Positions 33,306-42,189 of a stretch of 64,000 nt of DNA are shown piece by piece. The notes beneath the pieces were generated by a model. It saw only the letters and a list, made by a program, of their open reading frames with translations. It made no database searches and was not told the origin of the DNA. Position 1 is the stretch's first letter, and each line of letters opens with the position of its first letter. The translations under genes were made by a program, and so were the position numbers. Source of the stretch: Cheiracanthium punctorium (taxonomy: Eukaryota > Arthropoda > Arachnida > Araneae > Cheiracanthiidae); NCBI GenBank assembly GCA_038373885.1, contig JAWZYV010012264.1:1-64000 (forward strand), read 5' to 3'.

Positions 33306-34766
33306 ATGACTTCTAATAAAGACAATCAACTAAATTTTGATTATACTCCAGAGTTTTATACTCAAAGTGATGCAGATAAAATATTCAACGAGCTATTGGA
33401 GCTACCATTTCAAACGCTCACTCTGCAAATTTCGGGTAAACAATATACCCCCAATCGCAAGGTGCTGGCTTTCGGTGATGATGGATTAAGCTATGAGTTT
33501 TCTGGAGCATCTGTTGAAACTCATCCCTGGTGCCCCCTTCTACAAAAGCTGCGTGATGATGTGCAAAAAGTGACGAGTCAACAGTTCAACTACGTGCTGC
33601 TGAATTATTACCCAGACGGGACTTCAAAAATTGGACATCATAAGGATAATGAAAGCAGTCTAGACCCTTCCGTGCCGATTTGTGTACTAAGTTTCGGTGC
33701 TCAAAGAAGCATCGAATTTAAAAGACCGAATTGCGATATGGTGTCTATTCAGCTTGCTCACGGTTCCCTCTACCAAATGAAACACCCAACGAATAAACTA
33801 TTCACGCATGGAATACCCGCTGAACCTGACGTTAAAGAATCCAGGATTAGCGTGACTTTTAGAAAATTAGTGCCTTCCACTCGTAAACGTAAATTAAACT
33901 CTATTACTACCCCTGCTCAGAAAAAGAGTAACGTGGAGGACTCTTTTATACCCAGCGGTGACTGGTTGGAGCAACTCTATGAAGAGAGGAACAGTCTTCT
34001 CAGCTGGTGGTCACTCGAATGGGGTATGTTTATATTGTTATACTGTGATAAAGAAAAAGGAATTCGTCTGCATATTCGCGAGTGTAACTACATAAACGAA
34101 TATGAATGGTTTCCTACCAAAAGAGGGATACTTATGCTGCCTCAAACTTGGGCTGAACTGAGTGAAAAACTCTGTGATTTCAATTTGCATTATTCTAATA
34201 CCTCGTTTATTGCTAACAATCAGTTAGCTGTATTTAGACATGACGAGGAATATTGCGTGCTCCAACAAATTTTTCGAAATGAGGATGTGTATTCTTTAAA
34301 ACCATCATGTGTTAAATTGTGTGAAAGCCAAATATTAAAATTAAATGAGATTTCACCAACAATAACGCAAATTCTTGTGGATATTCTTTTTACTGTGTAC
34401 TTACCACAACTCTTATGTGTAAATTTGACACCCTGTCAGCAAGACATGCATGGCAGTGCTTCAGTGAGCAAAGAGAACATTTATAAAGAATGTATACAAG
34501 AACTTCGATTTATTTTAAATAAACTCTTTTCGTGTGAAGGGTGTAAGGTAAACTCACCCGGACAAAACAGACATTGCTGTTTACAGTTGTCCGATGCGGA
34601 CAAATTTCATCGCGTTGGTAAAAAATGTTATCTTTACCTGAATATGCATACTATTGCAAAGACATTAAAAGATCAATATTGTAAATGCAACTTCAATAAG
34701 GAATTTTTCAACTCGCTGTGTGTAAAGGATTATATGCAATTTATTGAAAGTGAGTTCAAATTATAG
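33306..34766 (+). CDS. AlkB-type Fe(II)/2-oxoglutarate dioxygenase with PC4-like and Cys/His-rich C-terminal regions
   Basis: Residues about 8-190 are an ALKBH2/3-like dioxygenase, which removes alkyl lesions from DNA or RNA bases. Iron ligands H112 and D114 (HKD) and H168 (FTHG) are present, with 2-oxoglutarate arginines R180 and R186 (RISVTFR) and the 'NYYPDG' substrate lid. Residues about 250-300 ('IRLHIRE', 'PTKRGILMLPQTWAEL') resemble the PC4/p15 single-strand DNA-binding fold. Residues about 375-470 have a Cys/His pattern (C410, C413, H423, C424, then CKCN) of a kind I associate with Polinton proteins; its function is unknown to me. Only plus-strand gene of the element, divergent from PolB. 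ATG at 33,306, stop TAG, AATAAA at 34,775-34,780. Dioxygenase assignment is firm; PC4-like is inferred from a short motif. Confidence 0.92.
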   Translation: MTSNKDNQLNFDYTPEFYTQSDADKIFNELLELPFQTLTLQISGKQYTPNRKVLAFGDDGLSYEFSGASVETHPWCPLLQKLRDDVQKVTSQQFNYVLLNYYPDGTSKIGHHKDNESSLDPSVPICVLSFGAQRSIEFKRPNCDMVSIQLAHGSLYQMKHPTNKLFTHGIPAEPDVKESRISVTFRKLVPSTRKRKLNSITTPAQKKSNVEDSFIPSGDWLEQLYEERNSLLSWWSLEWGMFILLYCDKEKGIRLHIRECNYINEYEWFPTKRGILMLPQTWAELSEKLCDFNLHYSNTSFIANNQLAVFRHDEEYCVLQQIFRNEDVYSLKPSCVKLCESQILKLNEISPTITQILVDILFTVYLPQLLCVNLTPCQQDMHGSASVSKENIYKECIQELRFILNKLFSCEGCKVNSPGQNRHCCLQLSDADKFHRVGKKCYLYLNMHTIAKTLKDQYCKCNFNKEFFNSLCVKDYMQFIESEFKL

Positions 34767-36090
34767 TATGTAAAAATAAATGTGTTGATTTGTACCTAAT
34801 TTGTTTTTATTTCTGTGTATGTGTGTCTATTTATTTTAAAATCTTTACTAAAATAATTTTTAATTCATCTAAAAATAATGTTTAATAAGAAAAGTATTTT
34901 AATTTATCAAGGAAAAAAATTAATCCAGTTTAAATATTTTCAAATGTTTTTATTTTTAAGTACTTAATTTTAAAGTGCATTTATTTTTAAAAGTGTTTTT
35001 AATTTATATCAAGAAAAAAAAATTAATACAGTTTAAATATTTTAAAATGTTTTTATTTTTAAGTACTTAATTTTAAAGTGCATTTATTTTTAAAAGTGTT
35101 TTTAATTTATATCAAGAAAAAAAAAATTAATCCAGTTTAAATATTTTAAAATGTTTTTATTTTTAAGTACTTAATTTTAAAGTGCATGTATTTTTAATCT
35201 ATATCAAGAAAAAAAAATTAATCCAGTTTAAATATTTTCAAATGTTTTTATTTTTAAGTACTTAATTTTAAAGTGCATTTATTTTTAAAAGTGTTTTTAA
35301 TTTATATCAAGGAAAAAAAAATTAATCCAATGTTTTAAATTTATCAAGAAACAATGTTTGAATCCAGTGTTTTTAATTTATCAAGAAAAAATTTTTTTTT
35401 TTTTTAATCAGGAGCTGACTTAAACTAAAATAATTTTAAAATATTTTTAATTTATCAAGAAAAATTTTTAAACTATTTTTTATTTTTTTTTATTTTGAAA
35501 CGTTTACTTATTTCTTTAATTGTAAAATAATTTCTAAAAGTGATTCATTTTTAACATATTCAGAATTATAAAGGGGATACCTTAAAACGTATAAGGTTTT
35601 ATTCATGCATGTTGTATTTAAATGAGTGTCTTAGAACAAATAAGGTTTTATTCAAGAAATAATTTTTCTTGTGGGGGGTAAATATTATATCCCTCTTAAT
35701 TTGAATATCTCTTTGCATTTAAAAAAATTACAAAGTAGCAATATCTTGCATCGCAGGAGATTGTGCTGTTTGATAATATTATCTATTACAGATCATTTCC
35801 TGTTTTAGCAAGTAAGATACACAAAGTTAGTTTATCTCTCAATGCAAATCATTTCCTGTTTTACCAAGTAAGATACACAAAGTTAGTTTTTCTCTCAAGT
35901 AGATAAATATATTTTAATTTGTTCTACACTTAGTACATTTCCTGTGAAACAGGAGACGTAAACTAGAATACATTATATCAGTAGTTGGATTATCAGAGAA
36001 TGTAGACACATGGGTTATTTACAGTTGATTACTATTTCTGTGCTTTACGTGGGGAAAAAACGATGAACAATTTAGAAAGAATCAAATATT
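34767..36090. repeat. Polinton non-coding zone with a 101-bp minisatellite
   Basis: Five imperfect copies of a roughly 101-bp AT-rich unit at about 34,895-35,345, each with 'attaatccagtttaaatatt', 'atgtttttatttttaagta' and 'cttaattttaaagtgcat'. A second pair of 55-bp direct repeats ('atcatttcctgtttta', 'agtaagatacacaaagtta') lies at 35,791-35,899. It separates the plus-strand gene from the end of the minus-strand block. Confidence 0.8.
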
Positions 36091-36780
36091 TTATTCAAAA
36101 TCCCACTTTACACTTTCTGAAGACTTCCGCTTGGAAGGTTTCACATTTTCTAGTCTACGTGATTTTACAGGTGGATTGCGTTTTACAGGAGGCTCCGTTT
36201 TAATAAAAGCATGCTGATTTTTTATAAAATGTCTAGGAATATTCAGGTCTTCCATTGCTTTTAAAAATATGTCTCTGCTACTAATGTCCGTTTTCCTTCG
36301 TGTGGTGAAAATCATATTGAACAGGTCAGCCACATTGGATGAGGGAATGTTTTCATTTTTATACATGAGTTGTCCATTTTGATCCCAGTGTAGTACACTC
36401 GGATTTCTTTTTAACAATTCCAATAGAGTTGCTGCCTGTCTTTTCATTGTAGCAGGAACAGAATTTAAAATAATGTCGTCATAGGGCTTTTTCTCTTGCT
36501 GTATAATTTCTTCTTGCGGTTGCGATGAAGCAGCTGGTTGTACACGCCATGATGAATCCGCTTCTACATTAAGTTGTACAGGTAATGATGAATTATAGTT
36601 TTCCATGTTTAGTTTTTTTCTTAAAAGGGCATAATATAGTTTCACTTTGTCGTGCTCACTTTGACGACTATTCAATATTTTCATCATTTCTTTATCAAAT
36701 TCACTCATTTGCTGTTCCGTTGGTACATGTCTGTTCAAAACCTCTTCTGGGACGAGAGCATACTTCTTTGCAAACTCCAT
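36091..36780 (-). CDS. Conserved hypothetical Polinton protein, 229 aa
   Basis: Starts ATG at 36,780 and ends TGA-side at 36,091; it begins 7 nt after the stop of the preceding small gene. The N-terminus ('KKYALVPEE', then a helical region with 'FDKEMMKIL' and 'YYALLRKKL') followed by a linker, a central segment ('ILNSVPATMKRQAATLLELL') and a very basic C-terminus matches a hypothetical protein family that recurs in arthropod Polintons, as far as I recall it. No catalytic motif. The basic tail suggests nucleic-acid or core association, which is inference. Last gene of the minus-strand block. Confidence 0.8.
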   Translation of the reverse strand: MEFAKKYALVPEEVLNRHVPTEQQMSEFDKEMMKILNSRQSEHDKVKLYYALLRKKLNMENYNSSLPVQLNVEADSSWRVQPAASSQPQEEIIQQEKKPYDDIILNSVPATMKRQAATLLELLKRNPSVLHWDQNGQLMYKNENIPSSNVADLFNMIFTTRRKTDISSRDIFLKAMEDLNIPRHFIKNQHAFIKTEPPVKRNPPVKSRRLENVKPSKRKSSESVKWDFE

Positions 36781-36786
36781 TCAGAA

Positions 36787-37110
36787 TCATGAACGGGGTA
36801 TGAGACTTGTAAGTACCGACAGGGCAGCAGGTAATAAAATATTTAAAAATCCCCCTTTTTGAACAATCAGCTTACGTTTAACATATAATGGGGATTTAGT
36901 AGCAAGCTTTCGTAGAGTATTCTTGTGTTTTTTTAAAGAGGTCTTTTGCTTAGGGGAAAGCAGAATGTTTCCTTTTAATAAATTAAGACTACAGTTGCAG
37001 ATTAATCGGATACAAGAGTTTGGGAGCTTTTTTAAAAGACTTTTTCGTAATTTGATAGGACAAATTTGTAAAAGTTGCAGGCGATTAAGATCCTTTTTGC
37101 ATGGTGTCAT
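36787..37110 (-). CDS. Small basic Polinton protein with hydrophobic C-terminus, 107 aa
   Basis: ATG at 37,110. A lysine-rich body ('LNLLKGNILLSPKQK', 'LRKLATKSPLYVKRK') leads to 'VQKGGFLNILLPAALSVLTSLI', a hydrophobic or amphipathic segment. The 'LNVLKGN.PL..KQK...L..QKGGFL' pattern is, from memory, a common conserved small protein of animal Polintons and adintoviruses, where a minor virion or membrane-active role has been suggested. The role here is inferred from composition only. Lies between the ATPase and the 229-aa gene in the same orientation. Confidence 0.8.
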   Translation of the reverse strand: MTPCKKDLNRLQLLQICPIKLRKSLLKKLPNSCIRLICNCSLNLLKGNILLSPKQKTSLKKHKNTLRKLATKSPLYVKRKLIVQKGGFLNILLPAALSVLTSLIPRS

Positions 37111-37146
37111 CTTGCAAACTAAATAAAAATTTCAGAATGTTTCTAT

Positions 37147-37797
37147 TTATACATTTTTCAACTGATACACATATTGTATCTGATTGGGTAAAATGTTGGT
37201 GCGCAAACGCATTTTTTCATCAGTTTGAGGGTATAAATCAATAAACAAGTATGAATAGGGTTTTTTAGTCGCGTCTTCGTAGACTTCTTGAAAAAATTTT
37301 AAATGTCTAGGGAACAATTGCCTTCCCAAATGTGTTATCTGAGACATATCTCTACGATTCTTAAAAAGTACAAGGTAATGTGCGTTCAAGGTTATCTCCC
37401 TCATTTGGGAACCTTGGTGAAAAAAGTTTTGTGTTATAAAAATAACACTTATATTTAAATGATGCGAACCTCTCGTAAAAAGTTGACATATGTTTTTACT
37501 GTTTCCGCATTCATGCATTAGATCATCTATTATAAATAATGTATTATTTCCTATGTATTCTCGATAATCAGATGGAAGCCCTTCTACAAAAGTTACACCC
37601 TCTATCTCATCGAACAAGCTTTGATATATTCCATAGAACCATACTATTTTATCTGGTACTTGTGAAAACATTTCCCGTTTGAAACTGAGTAATTGTTTCG
37701 TCCAAAAACTTTTACCACTTTGCGTGGCACCGCTGATAATCAAATTACACGGTGTTTGCAAGGCTGGAAAATCCATTGTGAATGAAGACAGACACAT
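37147..37797 (-). CDS. ATP: A32/FtsK-HerA-type packaging ATPase
   Basis: Predicted to drive element DNA into the capsid using ATP. 216 aa from the ATG at 37,797 (Kozak-like CACCATG); a second Met at residue 8 begins the usual 'MDFPAL' start of the family and could be used instead. Walker A is GATQSGKS (residues 23-30), Walker B 'TLFIIDDL' (D91, D92), and a sensor-like Q follows in 'VIFITQN'. Length is typical for the Polinton ATPase. Intact. It lies 37 nt upstream of the small basic gene and follows the protease gene. Confidence 0.95.
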   Translation of the reverse strand: MCLSSFTMDFPALQTPCNLIISGATQSGKSFWTKQLLSFKREMFSQVPDKIVWFYGIYQSLFDEIEGVTFVEGLPSDYREYIGNNTLFIIDDLMHECGNSKNICQLFTRGSHHLNISVIFITQNFFHQGSQMREITLNAHYLVLFKNRRDMSQITHLGRQLFPRHLKFFQEVYEDATKKPYSYLFIDLYPQTDEKMRLRTNILPNQIQYVYQLKNV

Positions 37798-37822
37798 GGT
37801 GAGTACTGTTTAAATAGTTTTT

Positions 37823-38299
37823 TTATTGATAAAAGTTCACATAAACATGAAATCGTTTGGCGACAAAATTATACACTAGTTTGTCATTACATATACTTTT
37901 TGGTACAAAAGTAGACACAATTTGATTTAATGTATGACCTTTGGATTTACAATAAAGATAATATGTACAGTATTGCCCACAAACAGCTGTAACATCACTT
38001 TGTAACTTGAGTCGGTTAAAGTTTATATTGGGATATCTCGATGCAAAGTCTAGAATAGGTCCTTTAAAGGTTTCCGGTGCATTTCCGTAAGAATCAAAGA
38101 ACTCAATCTGGATAGGCGAATGTAAATAAAAAGCAAGCCAGTGGCTTCCTTGTTGAGTAGATCGATCAACATTCACCACGAGAGAGGCAGGGTACTTTGA
38201 AATTTTTTCGGGTAACTCGTCACTCGCATACACATCCAAAAAGTGCTTTTTTGTAAAGGGATCCGTAGAAAGTACTTGTCGCAGCTGAAATGTATTCAT
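37823..38299 (-). CDS. PRO: Adenain-type cysteine protease (maturation protease)
   Basis: Cleaves capsid precursors in adenovirus-like systems. 158 aa from the ATG at 38,299; an upstream TTG could extend it by four residues but the ATG is preferred. The catalytic triad is visible: H53 ('SHWLAF'), D69 ('FFDSYG') and C107 ('AVCGQYC'), with oxyanion Q100 seven residues before the cysteine, the same spacing as in adenovirus protease. The ATG is 8 nt past the major capsid stop, so the two genes are tightly packed. Intact. Confidence 0.94.
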   Translation of the reverse strand: MNTFQLRQVLSTDPFTKKHFLDVYASDELPEKISKYPASLVVNVDRSTQQGSHWLAFYLHSPIQIEFFDSYGNAPETFKGPILDFASRYPNINFNRLKLQSDVTAVCGQYCTYYLYCKSKGHTLNQIVSTFVPKSICNDKLVYNFVAKRFHVYVNFYQ

Positions 38300-38307
38300 T
38301 CTTCTTC

Positions 38308-39615
38308 TCAATTGGGGTAGTCACATAAGACGTGACGCGATTTTGAAATTTCAATCACGTTTTCAAATTCAGCATAAATAAATACGGAGATGGTCTTGTT
38401 CAAGGCTTTGGCAAATTTAATTTCTAATCGTAGATTACCTTGGTGTTGCAAGCTTAAATGAGGCCCATCACAGAGATCCGCGGTCCAGTCGAAAGCATAG
38501 AGGGTGTGGCCTTGTGCAAATTCTTCTCGGGTTAAAAATATACCCTTATCTTGATTAAAACTCGAAAATAGACGATGATAAGCACGTATGTAACTGTCGT
38601 TTTCAAAATTTAACTCTAGTGCTTTGCTGGGCAAGGGGTTCCCGTCTACAAATATGCTTAAATAGGTAACGTCACAGTCATCAAACAAAAACGGATTTAG
38701 GTTATATTGTCCGCTCACTGCAGCATTATCCAGACATCCCACAATCACACGTTTGGGCATGACTCCCAGAAACACATTGTCTTGTAAAAAAGACCAACTG
38801 CCTGCAGAGACAGAATACAACTTGCACATAACTCGATCAATGGGATATTTAGCTGAAGTTTTCTCCAGAGCTTTTGCATGTCCGAGTGAAACACCGGGAC
38901 TCACTTTCACTTTTCTAATAAACAATGATGCATGCTCTAATATCACGTCATATTCATTAGCTGTAGCAGACATCAAACAAAAATTGGACTTGCTGCGCGT
39001 CATTTTTATCTTTACATCCACCATGTTCAGTAAAAGTCTATTTTGCTGGAAAATATTGCAGTGCAATTGGCCAATCATATCTAAAGTTTTACTCTTAGAA
39101 GTTAGGTGATAGCGTTTCTTGAGTCCTTCGTTTGCATCGGTCGTAGCCGTGGGATCGGCTGTTGCCAGATTCGTATCCTTGTAAAAACAGGAACAGGAAA
39201 GTAAGCTTTTCTTGGCATCTTCCCCATAATTCATTAAAGTTTCGATGTAGGCTCTGTACGGGTAAGTATTGCTCGATGTCGAAATCACTCGCTCATTCAA
39301 ACTAACGTCTACTTGCGAAAAGAGGGCATGTAAAAATAAATTAACAGGGGCCACGGCATCCTTTTCGTCCAGGTCGGCACCACCCGACTTTACAATTTTT
39401 ACTTTCACGTAGATGTGAGACGAAGAGAGGTCTAAATATTCTTGTCCGCTTCCAGATATGTTAAATTCTACAGGTCCTCCATTTTGTATGTTGGCAATAG
39501 GGTGATATTCAACAAACTGTCCTTTTTCGATAGCCGTTTGAGTAGGGGGCATCACAAATAAGTCCAACTCGGATTTAGCGCAGGCTATCGAGTCCTTGTG
39601 AATTAAACCGTACAT
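38308..39615 (-). CDS. MCP: Major capsid protein (hexon-like double jelly-roll)
   Basis: 435 aa, ATG at 39,615. It matches the family often labelled 'F54H12.2-like' in animal genomes, now understood as the Polinton major capsid protein. Supporting motifs: 'VEYHPIANIQNGGPVEFNI' near residue 35, 'YLDLSSSHIYVKVKI', 'NLFLHALFSQVDVSLN', and 'YPYRAYIETLMNYG' at about 115-130. Forms the trimeric facets of an icosahedral shell by homology. Intact, with no frameshift. Its ATG lies 2 nt past the stop of the upstream basic protein, and its stop is 8 nt before the protease ATG. Confidence 0.93.
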   Translation of the reverse strand: MYGLIHKDSIACAKSELDLFVMPPTQTAIEKGQFVEYHPIANIQNGGPVEFNISGSGQEYLDLSSSHIYVKVKIVKSGGADLDEKDAVAPVNLFLHALFSQVDVSLNERVISTSSNTYPYRAYIETLMNYGEDAKKSLLSCSCFYKDTNLATADPTATTDANEGLKKRYHLTSKSKTLDMIGQLHCNIFQQNRLLLNMVDVKIKMTRSKSNFCLMSATANEYDVILEHASLFIRKVKVSPGVSLGHAKALEKTSAKYPIDRVMCKLYSVSAGSWSFLQDNVFLGVMPKRVIVGCLDNAAVSGQYNLNPFLFDDCDVTYLSIFVDGNPLPSKALELNFENDSYIRAYHRLFSSFNQDKGIFLTREEFAQGHTLYAFDWTADLCDGPHLSLQHQGNLRLEIKFAKALNKTISVFIYAEFENVIEISKSRHVLCDYPN

Positions 39616-39617
39616 GA

Positions 39618-40034
39618 TTAAGCAAAAATATCGTGACCTTTCACCTTCTTGGTTCGTCTACGACTGACGTTTTTCACACGTCGCTTACTCTTTTTATTGC
39701 GTCCAGATCCAATCATCGATTTCACTTTAGCTGCTGCTTTGTCGGTGAGCTGCTTCCCTGCTTTTTTCATGCGTCGTCTTGCAGCTGTTTTAAGGTCCTC
39801 GCCCTTAGATACGTCATTCAAGATATCCACTCCGCTGTTAAATAAATGTCTACCAATAGTCTTTGCACCGCTCTTGAGCATCGGTACTGCTGCTCTAAAA
39901 AATGATCTAAAAAGACCGCCAAATCCGTATCCTTTTTGAAATGGTGCTCCTTGATAAAAATTAAGTCCATTGCCAGACTGATGCGTATAATAATCCTCAA
40001 AGGATTTTTGGCAACACTGATAAGGCACATACAT
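39618..40034 (-). CDS. Basic minor virion/core-like protein (adenovirus pVI/pX-like style)
   Basis: 138 aa from the ATG at 40,034; a TTG two codons upstream is not needed. The N-terminus is aromatic and glycine-rich ('NFYQGAPFQKGYGFGGLF'), followed by an amphipathic stretch ('RSFFRAAVPMLKSGAKTIGR') and a long Lys/Arg-rich tail ending in 'RRVKNVSRRRTKKVKG'. This family is always encoded beside the Polinton capsid genes. A DNA-condensing or membrane-lytic cement role has been proposed by analogy with adenovirus minor proteins; unproven here. Start lies 2 nt after the penton-like gene stop. Confidence 0.85.
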   Translation of the reverse strand: MYVPYQCCQKSFEDYYTHQSGNGLNFYQGAPFQKGYGFGGLFRSFFRAAVPMLKSGAKTIGRHLFNSGVDILNDVSKGEDLKTAARRRMKKAGKQLTDKAAAKVKSMIGSGRNKKSKRRVKNVSRRRTKKVKGHDIFA

Positions 40035-40036
40035 TT

Positions 40037-40780
40037 TCAAGAGAGGTATTTTTGCCTAAAATGAAGTTTAAAGTACGAGCGTCCGCGTTCAAATGGCACT
40101 AATTCACCAGTGTGGGTCCTTATAACGATTTCGATCGTCTGAAAATTTTTTCTCGAGAGCGGTATATAGTGGGGGCGATCAAACTGGGCACTGATTACTT
40201 CACCGTCCTTCCCAGTCACATTCACAATACGCAATAGCGGTGCTAATACATCGCCTACGATCTGCGATTCTATTATATCCGAATACACCATCAATGTCCT
40301 GTAATGAGCACACGGGTCTGCAACATATGGGCTTTCCGAAGTCGTTTCAGTGTTTTCTTCAAAACATTCAATTTCGCAAGGATCAAAACCCAACAGTTGA
40401 GATAAGCCAGGGTACAAAAAAACTCTAGCCTTGTTTTTCACTGAAATGCGCACGCGCTTTGTTACGTTGTTATATTCAAAAAATATTTTATTTTCAATAT
40501 CTTTAATGCGAATGGCGTTTAAAATTTCGTAAACAGAGTCATAAAATCCGGGGGGTACGCGTCTACCTATTATTTTTCCGTCGCCTAAATCAAATCCAAT
40601 CAAATTATTTTGAGCATTCACATTATACCAGGTATGCGGATACATAAATTCCGCTAAACCTACCTCCCATTCGCCGTTTAATTCAATGGGGGTTGGTAAA
40701 CGCGTGATAAAATGAGAAATTTTATTCTCGGGAAAGTAGTTCATAGAGCTATCGCTCGGTAGTGTTAGATAGAAATTCAT
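40037..40780 (-). CDS. mCP: Minor capsid protein (penton-like single jelly-roll)
   Basis: 247 aa, ATG at 40,780. The opening 'MNFYLTLPSDSSMNYFPEN' and 'LNGEWEVGLAEFMYPHTWYN' is characteristic of Polinton penton-like proteins, as is 'LLGFDP' near residue 130. By homology it occupies capsid vertices. It lies between the integrase gene and the basic core-like gene, with its TGA two bases ahead of the next ATG. Intact. Confidence 0.92.
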   Translation of the reverse strand: MNFYLTLPSDSSMNYFPENKISHFITRLPTPIELNGEWEVGLAEFMYPHTWYNVNAQNNLIGFDLGDGKIIGRRVPPGFYDSVYEILNAIRIKDIENKIFFEYNNVTKRVRISVKNKARVFLYPGLSQLLGFDPCEIECFEENTETTSESPYVADPCAHYRTLMVYSDIIESQIVGDVLAPLLRIVNVTGKDGEVISAQFDRPHYIPLSRKNFQTIEIVIRTHTGELVPFERGRSYFKLHFRQKYLS

Positions 40781-40817
40781 CTTTACAAATGTCGTTTCGG
40801 CACTATGATTCCTCTAT

Positions 40818-41861
40818 TTATAGTGCGAATATATTTTCGGAAGGTATCCATAAATTAAATTTTTGGGGGTAACCTCTGAATTTCACAAAGTATTCTACAC
40901 GTCCTCGACGTGTTCGCTTTTTTAACACTTTTTCTATATCAAAGTTTTCCTTGGGGTGTACTTTTTGAAGTTCTTGAGCATAAAACGTTCCCAGAATAGG
41001 TTCGCCCATCAAGTCCTTGATCCGGTACACTGGGGGGTCTCTTGCCACACATTCCGTCACGGTAAACAGTTCTTCCGACCAGTTGGTTTCGTAACCTTTC
41101 TCAAAGGTCAATTTATGTTTGGATACGCGTACTGTATCCCCCATTTTAAAAACGCAGGGCTTTTTTGGGATGTTTTCCATATCACCGTATAGGGTAAACC
41201 ACACATCCTGCTCATTAGACTCTGTCACTTCTGCAGGCGCTCGTTTAATACTCGAGTGAAAGGTGTGATTGTAGCTGTGCACCAATTGGTCCAAAACGTC
41301 TATATAGCGGTAAGTTCGTTTACTCGTGAAATATTTCCACATTTTTGTTTTCAAAGTACGATTAAACCTCTCTACAACGGACGCCTTTGTATTATTGTAC
41401 GTTGTGAAAAATCGCACGTTTTGTTGCTTTAAAAAAGATTGGAACTTTGCATTTTTAAATTCGGTACCTTGATCCGTCTGTAAAAGTTTAGGTTTACGCT
41501 CCGAAAAGAAGGAACGGAAAGCATTCACAATATCCTCTCCCCGCTTCGATTTAAGGGGGGCCACAAAACTATATTTTGATAGGACGTCTGTACATGTCAG
41601 GAGGTATCGGTATTGATCGTTGCACTGCCTTAAATTAGACAGATCCACTAGATCCGCTTGCCACTGATGGTCTTTCGCATAAACAATTACTCGATTTGTC
41701 GGGAATTTCCTGCGCGCCGGTCTGTGAAGAGTGTATGCGTCCACCCCTTGTAACCAATTCCGAATCTGCGGTTTGCTTACTCTTCCTCGAGCAGCACGGT
41801 ATAAGGCATTTACACCACCAAAACTCGCCTCGTGAGCTGGGTCGTGATACGCTTTCTTCAT
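40818..41861 (-). CDS. INT: Retroviral-type integrase with C-terminal chromodomain
   Basis: Inserts element DNA into host chromatin. 347 aa from the ATG at 41,861; the N-terminal 'KKAYHDPAH..SFGGV' is the usual start of Polinton integrases. Catalytic residues: D70 ('WQADLVDL'), D130 ('LQTDQGTEF') and E164 ('VVERFNR'). An SH3-like region follows, then a chromodomain at about 307-347 ('DIEKVLKKR', 'EYFVKFRGYP', 'NLWIPSENI') that may direct insertion to marked histones. First gene of the minus-strand block, about 330 bp inside the right TIR. Intact. Confidence 0.95.
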   Translation of the reverse strand: MKKAYHDPAHEASFGGVNALYRAARGRVSKPQIRNWLQGVDAYTLHRPARRKFPTNRVIVYAKDHQWQADLVDLSNLRQCNDQYRYLLTCTDVLSKYSFVAPLKSKRGEDIVNAFRSFFSERKPKLLQTDQGTEFKNAKFQSFLKQQNVRFFTTYNNTKASVVERFNRTLKTKMWKYFTSKRTYRYIDVLDQLVHSYNHTFHSSIKRAPAEVTESNEQDVWFTLYGDMENIPKKPCVFKMGDTVRVSKHKLTFEKGYETNWSEELFTVTECVARDPPVYRIKDLMGEPILGTFYAQELQKVHPKENFDIEKVLKKRTRRGRVEYFVKFRGYPQKFNLWIPSENIFAL

Positions 41862-42189
41862 TGCAGCATAAAATATGATTATTCGTTATATTAATCCTCA
41901 ATCGCATATTCATCGCAGAGAAAACGTTACGTTTCCCGTTTCATTTAAGTGTAAAACAAAATCAAACGCAAACTTATCACTTCCGGTAAAACTATAGATG
42001 AGCGTCAAAATTATACACATACACATATACATGCATGTCACTCCTACAACTTCACTCGACCAATTCATTTTGAAAACTAAAGTATAACACAATACACCTA
42101 CAATTTTATACCTGAAGGATTCTCGGCCTAATGGTTTAAGACAACAATCACTAGCCTATGAATTCTTTTGTAGGTTGCGCGTTCAAATT
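41862..42189. other. Integrase upstream region
   Basis: Non-coding between the integrase start and the right TIR, presumably holding the promoter of the minus-strand block. A degenerate tRNA-like stretch lies at about 42,125-42,187 but its T stem does not pair. Confidence 0.4.

Noticed and set aside
42125..42187. tRNA-like stretch (box A-like 'taatggtttaagaca', box B-like 'gcgttcaaat') beside the right Polinton TIR
   Set aside because: The T stem bases do not pair and no acceptor stem can be drawn, so it is not a tRNA gene.
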